Origin: an uncultured Ruminiclostridium sp.
GTDB lineage: Bacteria; Bacillota; Clostridia; Oscillospirales; Ruminococcaceae
DNA: 52,187 bases
NCBI GenBank assembly: GCA_947624435.1
Contig: CANQKE010000014.1
Location: forward strand, 1-52,187
Direction: 5' to 3'
Each line of letters starts with the position of its first letter. Within the stretch, counting starts at the first letter, position 1. The notes beneath the pieces were generated by a model. That model made no database searches and had not been told where the DNA came from. It saw nothing but the letters and a program-made list of their open reading frames with translations. Shown piece by piece: positions 8,006 to 17,772 of the stretch. Made by a program: the position numbers and the translations under genes.

Positions 8006-9220
8006 TTACTTCATCAGCTTTTCAAGTCTGACGTTTATTTCTTTTAAGAAGTCCTCGGTGTTGACCTTTCTCTTGTTTTCAAGCTTGGAGAGAATGTACA
8101 GGTCGCCGGTCATAACACCGTCCTCGATGGTAGCTATGGTAGCTTTTTCCAGCTTATCCGCAAAATCCGCGAGCTCCTTATTTCCGTCCAGTTCTCCTCT
8201 TTTTCTCAAAGCGCCGGTCCATGCGAAGATAGTCGCTACCGAGTTCGTAGAGGTTTCCTCGCCCTTAAGATACTTATAATAATGGCGGGTAACGGTGCCG
8301 TGCGCCGCCTCATACTCATATATACCGTCGGGAGATACCAGCACGGAGGTCATCATGCCCAGACTGCCGAAAGCGGTGGCTACCATGTCCGACATAACGT
8401 CGCCGTCGTAATTCTTGCAAGCCCAGATATATCCGCCCTCGGAGCGAACGACTCTTGCGACTGCGTCGTCGATAAGGGTATAGAAGTATTCTATGCCTGC
8501 GGCTTCAAATTTTTCTTTATATTCATTCTCGTATATTTCGGCGAAAATATCCTTGAAGGTATGGTCGTATTTCTTGGAAATAGTATCCTTAGTGGCAAAC
8601 CACAGATCCTGCTTTGTATCCAGTGCGTAATTAAAGCAGGATTTTGCGAAGCCCGCGATACTGCCGTTTATATTATGCAGACCTTGAATTATCCCGTCCG
8701 AACCGCTGAATTTGTGTATAAGCTCTCTTGTTTCGTTTCCGTCCTTGTCGGTAACTACCAGCTCTGCGGTGCTGCCGTCGCTTACCTTCATTTCGGTATT
8801 TTTATAAACGTCGCCGTAAGCGTGACGCGCGATAGTGATAGGCTTTGTCCAGGTAGGAAGCAGGGGAGTGATACCTTTGACGATTATCGGCGCTCTGAAC
8901 ACAGTACCGTCAAGTATCGCACGGATAGTTCCGTTAGGCGATTTCCACATTTCCTTTAAGTCGTATTCCGTCATTCTCTGAGCGTTCGGGGTGATGGTGG
9001 CGCACTTTACCGCAACGCCGTATTTTTTGGTGGCGTTTGCGCTGTCAATGGTCACCTGATCGTCGGTCTCGTTTCTGTGAACAAGCCCGAGGTCGTAATA
9101 CTCGGTATTAAGCTCGATATACGGCGTAAGCAGTATATCCTTTATCATCTTCCAGATGACTCTCGTCATCTCGTCGCCGTCCATCTCGACCAGCGGCGTT
9201 TTCATCTCGATTTTTGCCAT
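8006..9220 (-). CDS. icd: NADP-dependent isocitrate dehydrogenase
   Basis: A 404-residue enzyme of the homodimeric type II isocitrate dehydrogenase class, related to eukaryotic cytosolic IDH. It oxidatively decarboxylates isocitrate to 2-oxoglutarate with NADP+. The N-terminus [20 protein letters not shown], the substrate-loop [12 protein letters not shown] and the later [12 protein letters not shown] are all typical. ATG at 9220 follows AAGGAGG; a longer frame upstream lacks a ribosome site. It lies 29 bases after a small membrane gene downstream of aconitase, so the pair supplies 2-oxoglutarate from citrate. Citrate synthase is not in this window. Confidence 0.95.
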   Translation of the reverse strand: MAKIEMKTPLVEMDGDEMTRVIWKMIKDILLTPYIELNTEYYDLGLVHRNETDDQVTIDSANATKKYGVAVKCATITPNAQRMTEYDLKEMWKSPNGTIRAILDGTVFRAPIIVKGITPLLPTWTKPITIARHAYGDVYKNTEMKVSDGSTAELVVTDKDGNETRELIHKFSGSDGIIQGLHNINGSIAGFAKSCFNYALDTKQDLWFATKDTISKKYDHTFKDIFAEIYENEYKEKFEAAGIEYFYTLIDDAVARVVRSEGGYIWACKNYDGDVMSDMVATAFGSLGMMTSVLVSPDGIYEYEAAHGTVTRHYYKYLKGEETSTNSVATIFAWTGALRKRGELDGNKELADFADKLEKATIATIEDGVMTGDLYILSKLENKRKVNTEDFLKEINVRLEKLMK

Positions 9221-9249
9221 AGTTGTTCCTCCTTCGATTTTGTCTGTAG

Positions 9250-9570
9250 TTAAATAATTCCCATACACATAAGGATAAATCCCGCGATAAGCAGTATTCC
9301 TCCCGCCGCCGTGACAGAACGGCTCAATACCGTCCAGCGTCCTCCTCGCTCTTTATTTCTGAAGATAACATATATTATCATCGTTACCAAAACAAGCGCC
9401 GCCAGAAAGGCAATTACCCATTTGTTTTGCAGAGCGTCGGCAAAAGCACCGGCGGAGTTTACTATCCTAAGAACCGTATAAGCCGCTATCAGAATAAAAG
9501 CAATTATTGTGAGTACAGCGACTATAATATCTCCCGTTCGACGGCGGCCGGGCTGCTTTTCGCGTTTCAT
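9250..9570 (-). CDS. Small membrane protein in the acn-icd operon
   Basis: A 106-residue protein with a basic N-terminus ([11 protein letters not shown]) and three hydrophobic helices (about 14-37, 50-70 and 83-105). No family recognised. ATG at 9570 lies seven bases downstream of the aconitase stop; the ribosome site is weak, suggesting coupling to aconitase translation. A TTG further upstream would overlap the end of aconitase. Its position between two TCA enzymes under a possible Rex operator is the only functional clue. Confidence 0.65.
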   Translation of the reverse strand: MKREKQPGRRRTGDIIVAVLTIIAFILIAAYTVLRIVNSAGAFADALQNKWVIAFLAALVLVTMIIYVIFRNKERGGRWTVLSRSVTAAGGILLIAGFILMCMGII

Positions 9571-9577
9571 AGCAAAA

Positions 9578-11533
9578 TTATCCGTTTTGCTTGGTGTAAT
9601 TGAGCAATCCTCCCGCAAGGATCATACCCTTGCCGCGCTCGGAAAGCTCGCAGGTGGTTTTTATCTCGCAGCCCTTTGTAAGGTTCTTTACCACTATCTC
9701 GCTGCCGTTTTCTATAAGCTCGCGTACATTTTCTATCGCCAGCTTGTCGCCCTGCTCGATCTTGTCGTAATCCGATTCATCGGCAAAGCACAGCGGGATT
9801 ATGCCGTTGTTGATAAGGTTCTGACGGTGGATACGGGCAAAGGATTTGCAGATTATAGCTTTTACCCCGAGATATAATGGAGCAAGCGCCGCGTGTTCTC
9901 TTGACGAGCCCTGCCCGTAGTTTACGCCGCCGACAATAATGCTCTGTCCCAATTCCTTTGCGCGGGCAGGGAAGCTTTCATCGCATACGGTGAAGCAGTA
10001 CTGCGAAATAGCCGGTATATTTGAGCGCAGCGGTAATATTTTTGCTCCGGCAGGCATAATATGGTCTGTAGTTATATTGTCCGTTACCTTGAGCGAAACC
10101 TCGGCTTCTATCTTTTCGGCAAGCGGTACATTTATCGGGAAAGGCTTGATGTTCGGCCCTCTCAGCACCTCTACCTTGTCCGCGTCCTCGGGTGCGGCGG
10201 GAGGTACTACCATATTGTCATTGATAAGGAATTTTTCCGGCATGATATAAGGCGGCATTTCGCCCGCAAGTCTCGGATCGGTAAGCACGCCGGTAAGAGC
10301 CGATATAGCGGCGGTTTCGGGAGAAACCAGATATATCTGACCGTCCTTTGTGCCGCTGCGCCCTTCAAAATTGCGGTTAAAGGTACGAAGCGATACGCCC
10401 TTGGAATTAGGCGACTGTCCCATGCCTATGCAAGGACCGCAGGCGCTTTCAAGTATTCTCGCACCGGCGGATATAAGCGTCGATAAAGCGCCGCAGTCCG
10501 CCAGCATATTGAACACCTGCTTTGAACCGGGAGCTATCGAAAGACTTACGTCGGGATTAACGGTCTTGCCCTTTAATATATGAGCGACCTTAAGCATATC
10601 CTGTAATGAGGAGTTTGTGCATGAGCCGATACATACCTGGTCTATTTTGATAGCGCCTATCTCCTCGACCGTTTTAACGTTGTCGGGCATATGAGGACAA
10701 GCCGCCAGCGGTACCAGCTCGGAAAGGTCGATGTTGATCTCTTCGTCATATACAGCGTCGGCGTCGGCAGAAAGCTCGGTATAATCCTCCTCGCGTCCCT
10801 GCGCTTTAAGGAATGCCAGCGTTGTTTCATCAGACGGGAAGATAGAAGTGGTAGCGCCCAGCTCCGCGCCCATATTGGTAATGGTGGCACGCTCCGGAAC
10901 GCTGAGGCTCTTTACGCCCTCGCCGCAGTATTCTATTACTTTTCCCACTCCGCCTTTTACCGAAAGTATCTGGAGCACCTTAAGTATAACGTCCTTTGCG
11001 GAGACCCAGTCGCTAAGCTTTCCGGTAAGGTTTACCTTAACTATTTTCGGCATAGTGATATAATAAGCACCGCCGCCCATAGCTACCGCAACGTCAAGTC
11101 CGCCCGCGCCCATTGCCAGCATGCCTATACCGCCGCCTGTCGGGGTATGGCTGTCAGAGCCGATAAGCGTTTTGCCGGGCTTGCCGAAACGCTCAAGATG
11201 TACCTGGTGGCAGATACCGTTTCCGGGCCTTGAAAACCAGATACCGTGCTTTTTGGCAACGCTGCCTATGTAACGGTGGTCGTCGGCGTTCTCAAATCCC
11301 GATTGCAGAGTATTGTGGTCGATATAGGCGAGCGAGCGTTCCGTTTTGACCTGATCTACTCCCATAGCTTCAAACTGAAGATATGCCATTGTACCCGTGG
11401 CGTCCTGAGTAAGCGTCTGGTCGATCTTAAGCCCTATCTCGGTGCCCTTTATCATCTCTCCGTCTACAATGTGCGCTTTGATGATTTTTTCGGTCAGCGT
11501 AAGACCGGTGCTTTTGATTTCTTTCTGTTCCAT
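9578..11533 (-). CDS. acn: Aconitate hydratase
   Basis: A 651-residue aconitase that interconverts citrate and isocitrate. Fe-S ligands appear in GSCTNSS (near residue 340) and CGPC (near 405); substrate-binding elements include GSDSHTPT near 128 and the C-terminal GQGSSREHAA. It is shorter than AcnA/AcnB of about 900 residues and belongs to the compact aconitase/homoaconitase-like type found in anaerobes. ATG at 11533 follows AAAGGAG. It is the first gene of the minus-strand operon with icd and rex. Confusion with isopropylmalate isomerase is unlikely because both swivel and core domains are fused in one chain and icd is adjacent. Confidence 0.93.
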   Translation of the reverse strand: MEQKEIKSTGLTLTEKIIKAHIVDGEMIKGTEIGLKIDQTLTQDATGTMAYLQFEAMGVDQVKTERSLAYIDHNTLQSGFENADDHRYIGSVAKKHGIWFSRPGNGICHQVHLERFGKPGKTLIGSDSHTPTGGGIGMLAMGAGGLDVAVAMGGGAYYITMPKIVKVNLTGKLSDWVSAKDVILKVLQILSVKGGVGKVIEYCGEGVKSLSVPERATITNMGAELGATTSIFPSDETTLAFLKAQGREEDYTELSADADAVYDEEINIDLSELVPLAACPHMPDNVKTVEEIGAIKIDQVCIGSCTNSSLQDMLKVAHILKGKTVNPDVSLSIAPGSKQVFNMLADCGALSTLISAGARILESACGPCIGMGQSPNSKGVSLRTFNRNFEGRSGTKDGQIYLVSPETAAISALTGVLTDPRLAGEMPPYIMPEKFLINDNMVVPPAAPEDADKVEVLRGPNIKPFPINVPLAEKIEAEVSLKVTDNITTDHIMPAGAKILPLRSNIPAISQYCFTVCDESFPARAKELGQSIIVGGVNYGQGSSREHAALAPLYLGVKAIICKSFARIHRQNLINNGIIPLCFADESDYDKIEQGDKLAIENVRELIENGSEIVVKNLTKGCEIKTTCELSERGKGMILAGGLLNYTKQNG

Positions 11534-11593
11534 TGTGTTTTCTCCTTTCTTTCGCATAGCGGTCAAAAAAACCGCCGGAGTTCTTATATAAAA

Positions 11594-11622
11594 ATTATAC
11601 AATAATTCGGTGCAGATGTCAA
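11594..11622 (-). promoter_or_regulatory. Sigma-A promoter of the acn-icd-rex operon
   Basis: On the minus strand TTGACA (complement of 11617-11622), exactly 17 bases, then TATAAT (complement of 11594-11599): a perfect consensus promoter about 60 bases ahead of the aconitase start. Confidence 0.92.
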
Positions 11623-11633
11623 TATTTTAACAA
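11616..11633 (-). promoter_or_regulatory. Candidate Rex operator overlapping the -35
   Basis: On the minus strand this reads TTGTTAAAATATTGACAT. The known Rex operator is TTGTTAA-N4-TTAACAA; the left half matches fully and the right half at 5 of 7 bases. It covers the -35 hexamer, where a repressor would block RNA polymerase. The rex gene is the last gene of the same operon. Confidence 0.65.
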
Positions 11634-11783
11634 CCGAAAAAATTAAAGAGATATTTTGTTAATTTCCTTATTATAGTGAGGAAAAACCGTCATTTTCGCT
11701 GACTACCGTATTGGAAAGATATCGAATTTTGATGATATTTTCAATTTACAGCATACTGTATCGAAAGGAGGGCATATACTCCC

Positions 11784-13328
11784 GTGCATAAAAGCGGAAA
11801 AATATATAAGCCCATTCTTTCGGTATTTATAGGAGCAGTTGTTTTACTGACCTCCTGCAAAGCTTCGCTGATACTGGCCGAACCCGATGACAACAGCGGA
11901 TATGTTTATTATAACGGCGCGGAGATAACCGGCATGCCGTATATCCTGCCGCCTGTGCCGCAAACGCATACATCTGCTGCTACTACCACCGCCGCAGCGA
12001 CCAAGAAGCCCGCAAAAACTACTACCGCCCAAACCAAGGCGGAAAGCTCAAAGCAGACCGCTCCTGCCGCTCAGGAAAAGCCGCAGACAACTTCCGCTCC
12101 AAAAACAACAGAGGCCAAAACGACGAAAAAGCCGCAGACTTCTACCTCTGCCGAAACAAAGGCGCCGCAGCCGGCTGCTCCCGCACCCGTACCAAACGAT
12201 GAACTGCCGGTAAACACTTACTCCGCGCTGAATTACAAAACGGTAAAGGGAATGTGGATATCGTATTTTGAGCTGTATCCTATTTTGACCGGAAAGGATC
12301 CCTCGTCATTCCGCAAGGGAATAGGCAATTATTACGACAACGCCGTTTCTCTTGGGATAAACACCGTGTTTGTTCACGTCAGACCGTACGGCGACGCGAT
12401 ATATGAGTCTGAATATTTTCCGTGGTCAAAATACTGCACCGGTTATATCGGAGAAGATCCCGGCTATGATCCGCTGGATATAATGATAGATGAGGCGCAT
12501 AAGCGCGGCTTGTCGTTCCATGCGTGGATAAATCCGCTCAGGTGCTATCAGCAGGACGACGCTCCGCAGGTCCCCGACGGATATCTTACCAAGCAGTGGT
12601 ACGATCACAACGACGGAGATTATATCGTCAAGGTCAACGATTACTGGTATCTTAATCCCGCATACAAAGAAGTAAGAGAGCTTATCGCGCTGGGCGTTTC
12701 CGAGATCGTGTCGGGCTATGACGTTGACGGGGTACATATCGACGATTATTTCTATCCCACTACGGAGGAATGGTTCGACAGCACCGCGTATTATAATTCG
12801 TCATATACCGATCTGTCAGAATTCAGGCTGGACAATTGCAGCAAAATGACGGCGGCGATGTATTCAGCAGTTAAAAGCCACAACAGCACCGCGTTATTCG
12901 GTATAAGCACACAGGGCAATATCGCAAACAATATTTATACTTTATATGCAGATGTTGAAAGATGGTGTACGCAGCCCGGCTATGCCGACTATATGGCGCC
13001 GCAGATATATTACGGCTTTGAAAACAGCGCTCAACCGTTTGAAACCGTCGTCGAACAGTGGGACGAAATGCTTTCCGGCACCGGCAAAAAGCTGATACCG
13101 GGTCTAGCGGTATACAAGATAGGCGCCGAGGACACATGGGCAGGCGACGGCGCTTATGAATGGATAAACGATACGAACATAATAAAAAGGCAGATACAGT
13201 TCAGCAGTACGGCCGCGTCTTACGGCGGAGTGATACTGTACAGCTATCAGTTCATATTTAGCCCCGAAAGCAGCGTAGCGGCGGCTGTACAAAAGGAGAT
13301 CGACGCTGTAAGACCGTTATTTGCCTGA
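11784..13328 (+). CDS. Lipoprotein with GHL10/DUF187-type glycosidase-like domain
   Basis: A 514-residue exported lipoprotein: hydrophobic signal with lipobox LLTSC (Cys25), a Thr/Lys/Ala/Pro-rich linker (about 55-130) that would span the wall, and a TIM-barrel-like GHL10 (DUF187, YngK-related) domain from about 150 to the end. Recognisable motifs are GMWISYFE, NTVFVHVRPYGDA and DGVHIDDYFYP. The family is thought to act on cell-surface glycans, perhaps peptidoglycan; the substrate is unknown. GTG at 11784 follows AAGGAGGG. The next gene, 21 bases on, has a related barrel fused to an amidase, suggesting a shared wall-remodelling role. Confidence 0.85.
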   Translation: MHKSGKIYKPILSVFIGAVVLLTSCKASLILAEPDDNSGYVYYNGAEITGMPYILPPVPQTHTSAATTTAAATKKPAKTTTAQTKAESSKQTAPAAQEKPQTTSAPKTTEAKTTKKPQTSTSAETKAPQPAAPAPVPNDELPVNTYSALNYKTVKGMWISYFELYPILTGKDPSSFRKGIGNYYDNAVSLGINTVFVHVRPYGDAIYESEYFPWSKYCTGYIGEDPGYDPLDIMIDEAHKRGLSFHAWINPLRCYQQDDAPQVPDGYLTKQWYDHNDGDYIVKVNDYWYLNPAYKEVRELIALGVSEIVSGYDVDGVHIDDYFYPTTEEWFDSTAYYNSSYTDLSEFRLDNCSKMTAAMYSAVKSHNSTALFGISTQGNIANNIYTLYADVERWCTQPGYADYMAPQIYYGFENSAQPFETVVEQWDEMLSGTGKKLIPGLAVYKIGAEDTWAGDGAYEWINDTNIIKRQIQFSSTAASYGGVILYSYQFIFSPESSVAAAVQKEIDAVRPLFA

Positions 13329-13349
13329 TACAGGATAAAGGAATACGCT

Positions 13350-16295
13350 ATGAATATTAAAATGAAAAGAATAATTTGCTCGCTGCTTGCGGCGGCTATG
13401 CTCATGCCGGCGACCGCGATGCTTTCACAGGCGGAGGAGCAGGAAGAAGAGCATGTTACCGCTCCTCAGCAGGTGGAATCAAAGCTTTCCTTGTCAAAGG
13501 ATCTGAAAGCGACAGTCATAAACCTTTCAGATTTCAAGGAGAAAACCTTCTCCGATGATTTTCCCGCAAAGCTTGAAAAGCTCGCCGGATACGGATTGAA
13601 CGGCATATACATCGACCCGTACGGCAAGGAAAATTCATATTTCAGCACAGATATGAACGTTCAGGGCGATCTGCTGCAAAAAGCGCTTGACGCCGCGGAT
13701 AAGCTGGGTTTTCAGAAGTATGTGTATTTTGATATAGGACGTGCTTTGGAAGAATGTCCGGAGGATACCGACAAGAATAATTTCCTGCTGACAGAAGCGC
13801 ACAAATTCGCGATAAAATACCACTGCAACGGTATAATTCTGAGGGATTATTATTCAAAAAACAACAACGATACTTATAACGAATATATGTTAAACGGTTC
13901 CGGTATCGGATATAAAAACTGGCAGTACGGCATTGTTGAGCAGCGCTTTAAGATAGTCAGCGATGTTATAAGGCTTACCGACAACACGCTCGCGGTGGGA
14001 CTGGACGCTAAAGACGTATGGGCAAACAGCTCTGACGATAACCCGGACGGTTCCGCTACCGACAGCAAGTTTGAGGCTTATTATAACGGTCACGCCGATA
14101 CCAAGGGTTTTACCGAAAAGGGCTATGTGGATTTTATTTCCGTAGATGCTGCGGGTTCGCTTTCGGATGAAAAGGCGGACTTTGAAAGCGTATGCTCCTG
14201 GTGGGATACCATAGCGCAGGAAAGCAAAATACCGGTATATATCGTTCATCATAACGAAAAAATAGGAACAGACGCTCAGGGCTGGAACGCCGAGGATCAG
14301 CTCTTAAAGCAGCTTGCCGTTGCAGATGAGCTTTCCGCTTATTCCGGCAGCGTATTTTATTCAGCGTCGGCACTGGACGAAAATCCTATGGGTACGACCG
14401 ATACGCTTCTTAAGTATTATAACGACCAGATAAACGTCGATTCACTGTTTGAGGATCTTCAGATGACTTCGCCTTACTATCTGGATTATTCCACCGATGA
14501 AACTTCGGTCGCGTTCATGGGTACTTTTGACGAGAATTTCGACGTGTTCTTCGACGGGGAAAAGCTGGAGCTGAACGAGGCGGGCAACTTCTACTTTGAG
14601 CAGCCGCTTGAGGTGGGCATGAACACCTTTACTATAGAGCACAAGGGCAGCGTATATGAGTACAATATAGAAAGAACTATAAACGTGCTGAAATCCATCA
14701 ACAGCTCGCTTGCCGAGGGCAAGAGCATGAGCGTTGACGGCGGCACCGCTATTTCGCTGAGCTGTGTAGCATATAAAGGCGCGACGGTCACCGCATATCT
14801 TAACGGCAAGACGGTCTCTCTCACCGAAAATACCAAGTCCGATGAAGTGGATATAAACTCATCCTACGCAAGATTTACCGGCGTTTATGTCGCTCCGGAC
14901 GGTATCGTTGACGAAGAACAGTATCTCGGCAATTTAGAGCTTACCGCGTCGTACGCCGGCTATTCGCGTACATATATCGGCGCTGCAATTTACGTTAATG
15001 CGATAACGCTGCCGCAGATACAGCCGGAGATCGAGATAGAGATACCGGCCGACCAAAGCTCGTTCGGCACCGGTGAAGTCGTGGGAAGAATTTCTCCCAC
15101 CGTTACCGAGGATATGAGCGCAACATACATCAGACTTCTTAATGACTATATAGATATATATGACGCTTATTCCACAAACTCCGCCAATATGCCGAACTGC
15201 GGTCAGCTGCCGGCGGGTACGCTTGACTATTATCAAGGCGAATGGGACGAATTTTACATCACCACTTCCGGTAAGCGTTTTTATGCCGGCGACTGCGAGA
15301 TACTTTACGATTACGGCATAGGGGAGAATAATCTTGTCGTTACCGAAATAGGAAATGCCGGCGGAGATTCGTTCATAAAAATGACTCTTGATGAAAAAAT
15401 AGGATTTACCGTATCTCCGGCGGGCAATGATTATTATGCGGGATATAACGGCGACTGGTATATAGACAGCTTTACGGCGGATTACGTTTATATCACGTTT
15501 GATAATCTTACTCAGGTGACCGCTTTGCCCTCGTTTGAGAATTGCTCGGTGTTCAGCGCGGGTGAATGGCAGCAGGTCGAGGTAGACGGCATACCCAAGT
15601 TCCGTCTGGTATTGAAATTGCGCCAGCCGGGCGTATATGCCGGAAACAGCGCTACTTACGATTCCGAGGGTAATCTGGTATTCAAATTCGAGATACTTAC
15701 GAACGATATAACAAACATGACCATAGTTATAGACCCCGGTCACGGGCTTACCGAGTACGGTTACATGGACCCCGGAGCTATCGGACATATTGAGGAGCAG
15801 GGCGTAAATCTTGCCGTAGCAAAGCTGGTAGAGCAGAAATTGCAGAATATGGGCGCAAACGCCGTAAGACTTCAGACCGAAAGCCAGTTCTACAGCACGG
15901 GACTGAGACCTGTATACGGCAGGAGCTACGGCTGTGACCTGTATCTTGCGATACATTCCAATAAGGCGGGCGACGAATCCGGCAGAGGTACCGAGTGCTA
16001 TTACTTCACCTCGTATTCTCAGCCGTATGCCGAGGCGTTGTCGTCGCATGTGGCGTCGTATTTCAGCAATTATGTATACAGCGACGGAGCATATCTTGAC
16101 CGCGGCGACCAGTACAGTACAATGTGGACCACCATGCAGCAGGATTTCCCGTCTGTGCTTATCGAAATGGCGTTTGTAAGCAATTATGAGGAGGCTATGG
16201 CGCTGGCAAATCCTGTTCATCAGGACGGCATCGCTCAGGCAATAGTTGACGGAATAGTAGAATATATCCAACGCAGCAATATTTCAAGCTATTAA
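13350..16295 (+). CDS. Secreted N-acetylmuramoyl-L-alanine amidase with GHL10-like N-terminus
   Basis: A 981-residue secreted protein. A signal peptide (about 1-29, ending near AMLSQAEE) precedes a barrel-like region (about 50-370) resembling that of the preceding gene, then beta-rich segments, and an Amidase_3 domain from about 790. Zinc and catalytic residues are visible: His in DPGHG (about 797), Glu in HIEEQG, His in AIHSNK and the catalytic Glu in IEMAFVSN. It should cleave the bond between muramic acid and the stem peptide. AAAGGA precedes ATG. Whether it serves vegetative or spore walls cannot be told from sequence. A terminator follows. Confidence 0.88.
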   Translation: MNIKMKRIICSLLAAAMLMPATAMLSQAEEQEEEHVTAPQQVESKLSLSKDLKATVINLSDFKEKTFSDDFPAKLEKLAGYGLNGIYIDPYGKENSYFSTDMNVQGDLLQKALDAADKLGFQKYVYFDIGRALEECPEDTDKNNFLLTEAHKFAIKYHCNGIILRDYYSKNNNDTYNEYMLNGSGIGYKNWQYGIVEQRFKIVSDVIRLTDNTLAVGLDAKDVWANSSDDNPDGSATDSKFEAYYNGHADTKGFTEKGYVDFISVDAAGSLSDEKADFESVCSWWDTIAQESKIPVYIVHHNEKIGTDAQGWNAEDQLLKQLAVADELSAYSGSVFYSASALDENPMGTTDTLLKYYNDQINVDSLFEDLQMTSPYYLDYSTDETSVAFMGTFDENFDVFFDGEKLELNEAGNFYFEQPLEVGMNTFTIEHKGSVYEYNIERTINVLKSINSSLAEGKSMSVDGGTAISLSCVAYKGATVTAYLNGKTVSLTENTKSDEVDINSSYARFTGVYVAPDGIVDEEQYLGNLELTASYAGYSRTYIGAAIYVNAITLPQIQPEIEIEIPADQSSFGTGEVVGRISPTVTEDMSATYIRLLNDYIDIYDAYSTNSANMPNCGQLPAGTLDYYQGEWDEFYITTSGKRFYAGDCEILYDYGIGENNLVVTEIGNAGGDSFIKMTLDEKIGFTVSPAGNDYYAGYNGDWYIDSFTADYVYITFDNLTQVTALPSFENCSVFSAGEWQQVEVDGIPKFRLVLKLRQPGVYAGNSATYDSEGNLVFKFEILTNDITNMTIVIDPGHGLTEYGYMDPGAIGHIEEQGVNLAVAKLVEQKLQNMGANAVRLQTESQFYSTGLRPVYGRSYGCDLYLAIHSNKAGDESGRGTECYYFTSYSQPYAEALSSHVASYFSNYVYSDGAYLDRGDQYSTMWTTMQQDFPSVLIEMAFVSNYEEAMALANPVHQDGIAQAIVDGIVEYIQRSNISSY

Positions 16296-16351
16296 CTTTT
16301 GAAAACGGCTTATCAACAAAGAATAGCACAATATGTTACATCACGTCTTAT

Positions 16352-16388
16352 ATAAGGGGGAATTTGTGATAAAATTCCTCCTTATTTT
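16352..16388 (+). terminator. Terminator after the amidase gene
   Basis: A 14-bp stem (ATAAGGGGGAATTT from 16352 against AAATTCCTCCTTAT, one G-T pair) with a short loop and trailing T residues. Confidence 0.85.
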
Positions 16389-16408
16389 GAATAATCTGAA
16401 AAAATCGC

Positions 16409-16437
16409 TTGCTTTTTTATGTTGGTTTTGTTATAAT
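16409..16437 (+). promoter_or_regulatory. Sigma-A promoter of purA
   Basis: TTGCTT (16409-16414), a 17-base spacer and TATAAT (16432-16437), about 55 bases ahead of the purA start. Confidence 0.8.
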
Positions 16438-16491
16438 AAAAGCGTATGGGATTACCTATGCGCAATAGAAAAATAAGAAAAGGTGATATAC

Positions 16492-17766
16492 ATGCCCGCA
16501 AATATAGTAGTAGGCACGCAATGGGGCGATGAAGGCAAGGGAAAAATAATAGATATAATTGCCTCAAGAGCCGACATTGTAGTTCGTTCTCAGGGCGGCA
16601 ACAACGCAGGACACACAGTAGTAAGCGGAGGAGAAACATACAAGCTGCACCTTATCCCGTCGGGTATTCTTTATAAAGATACGCCCTGCCTTATCGGCGC
16701 GGGAGTCGTGCTTGATCCCAAGGATATCTGCTCCGAGATAGATAACCTTTCCCAAAGAGGAGTTACTTTTGACAATCTTAAAATAGACCCGAGAGCGCAT
16801 GTTATCATGCCGTGGCATATCACGCTTGACGGACTTTCGGAAAAATTCCGCGGAAATTCCGATATAGGTACGACTAAGAGGGGTATCGGTCCGTGCTATA
16901 TGGATAAATATGAGCGCTGCGGTCTCAGAGTTTACGACCTTGTTCATCCCGAGATCTTCGCTGAAAAGGCAAGAGCTACCGGCAAGCTCAAGAATAAGAT
17001 AATTACCGAGGTTTACGGCGGCGAGCCGCATGATATCGAAGCTGTCATAGCCGAATATACCGAATACGGAAAGAAGCTGGCAAAATACGTCGATGACGTT
17101 TCCGTGATCGTGTATAATGCTGCAAAGGCAAACAAGACAATAATGTTTGAAGGCGCGCAGGCTACCTTGCTCGATATAGATTTCGGTACTTATCCGTATG
17201 TTACTTCGTCTCATCCTGTTTCTGCCGGAGTATGCGTAGGTACAGGCGTAGGTCCTATGATGATAACTAACATTATAGGCGTTGCAAAGGCTTATACGAC
17301 GAGAGTAGGTAAAGGGCCTTTCCCGACCGAGCTTGACGATGAAGTAGGCGATACTATAAGAAACAAGGGCGGAGAGTTCGGCACTACTACCGGCCGTCCC
17401 AGACGGACAGGCTGGTTCGATGCGGTGATAGTAAGACATTCCGTCAGGGTGAACGGGCTTTCCTCACTCGCTATCAATAAGCTTGATACTCTTTCGGATA
17501 TCGGAACGTTAAAGGTCTGCGTAGCGTATAAAAAGCCGGACGGAAGCATGATATACGAGTTTCCTCCCGCTTTGGAGGAGCTGGCGGACTGCACTCCGGT
17601 ATACGAAACATTCAAAGGCTTCAGCGGCGATATTTCTTCCTGCCGGACGTTCGACGAACTGCCTAACGAGTGCAAGGTATATATAGAACGGCTGGAAGAG
17701 CTCTGCGGCTGCCCGATATCAATGGTAGGCGTAGGCCCTGCAAGAGAACAGATGATAGAAAGATAA
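16492..17766 (+). CDS. purA: Adenylosuccinate synthetase
   Basis: A 424-residue PurA that couples GTP hydrolysis to joining IMP and aspartate, the first committed step to AMP. The nucleotide loop WGDEGKGK is at residues 11-18, the NNAGHTV segment near 40, and the guanine-specificity NKLD near 327. ATG at 16492 follows AAAAGGTGA; a GTG at 16483 lies inside that ribosome site and is rejected. Length is normal for the family. It leads a transcription unit with ymdB and spoVS, six bases before ymdB. Confidence 0.97.
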   Translation: MPANIVVGTQWGDEGKGKIIDIIASRADIVVRSQGGNNAGHTVVSGGETYKLHLIPSGILYKDTPCLIGAGVVLDPKDICSEIDNLSQRGVTFDNLKIDPRAHVIMPWHITLDGLSEKFRGNSDIGTTKRGIGPCYMDKYERCGLRVYDLVHPEIFAEKARATGKLKNKIITEVYGGEPHDIEAVIAEYTEYGKKLAKYVDDVSVIVYNAAKANKTIMFEGAQATLLDIDFGTYPYVTSSHPVSAGVCVGTGVGPMMITNIIGVAKAYTTRVGKGPFPTELDDEVGDTIRNKGGEFGTTTGRPRRTGWFDAVIVRHSVRVNGLSSLAINKLDTLSDIGTLKVCVAYKKPDGSMIYEFPPALEELADCTPVYETFKGFSGDISSCRTFDELPNECKVYIERLEELCGCPISMVGVGPAREQMIER

Positions 17767-17772
17767 ATAAAG

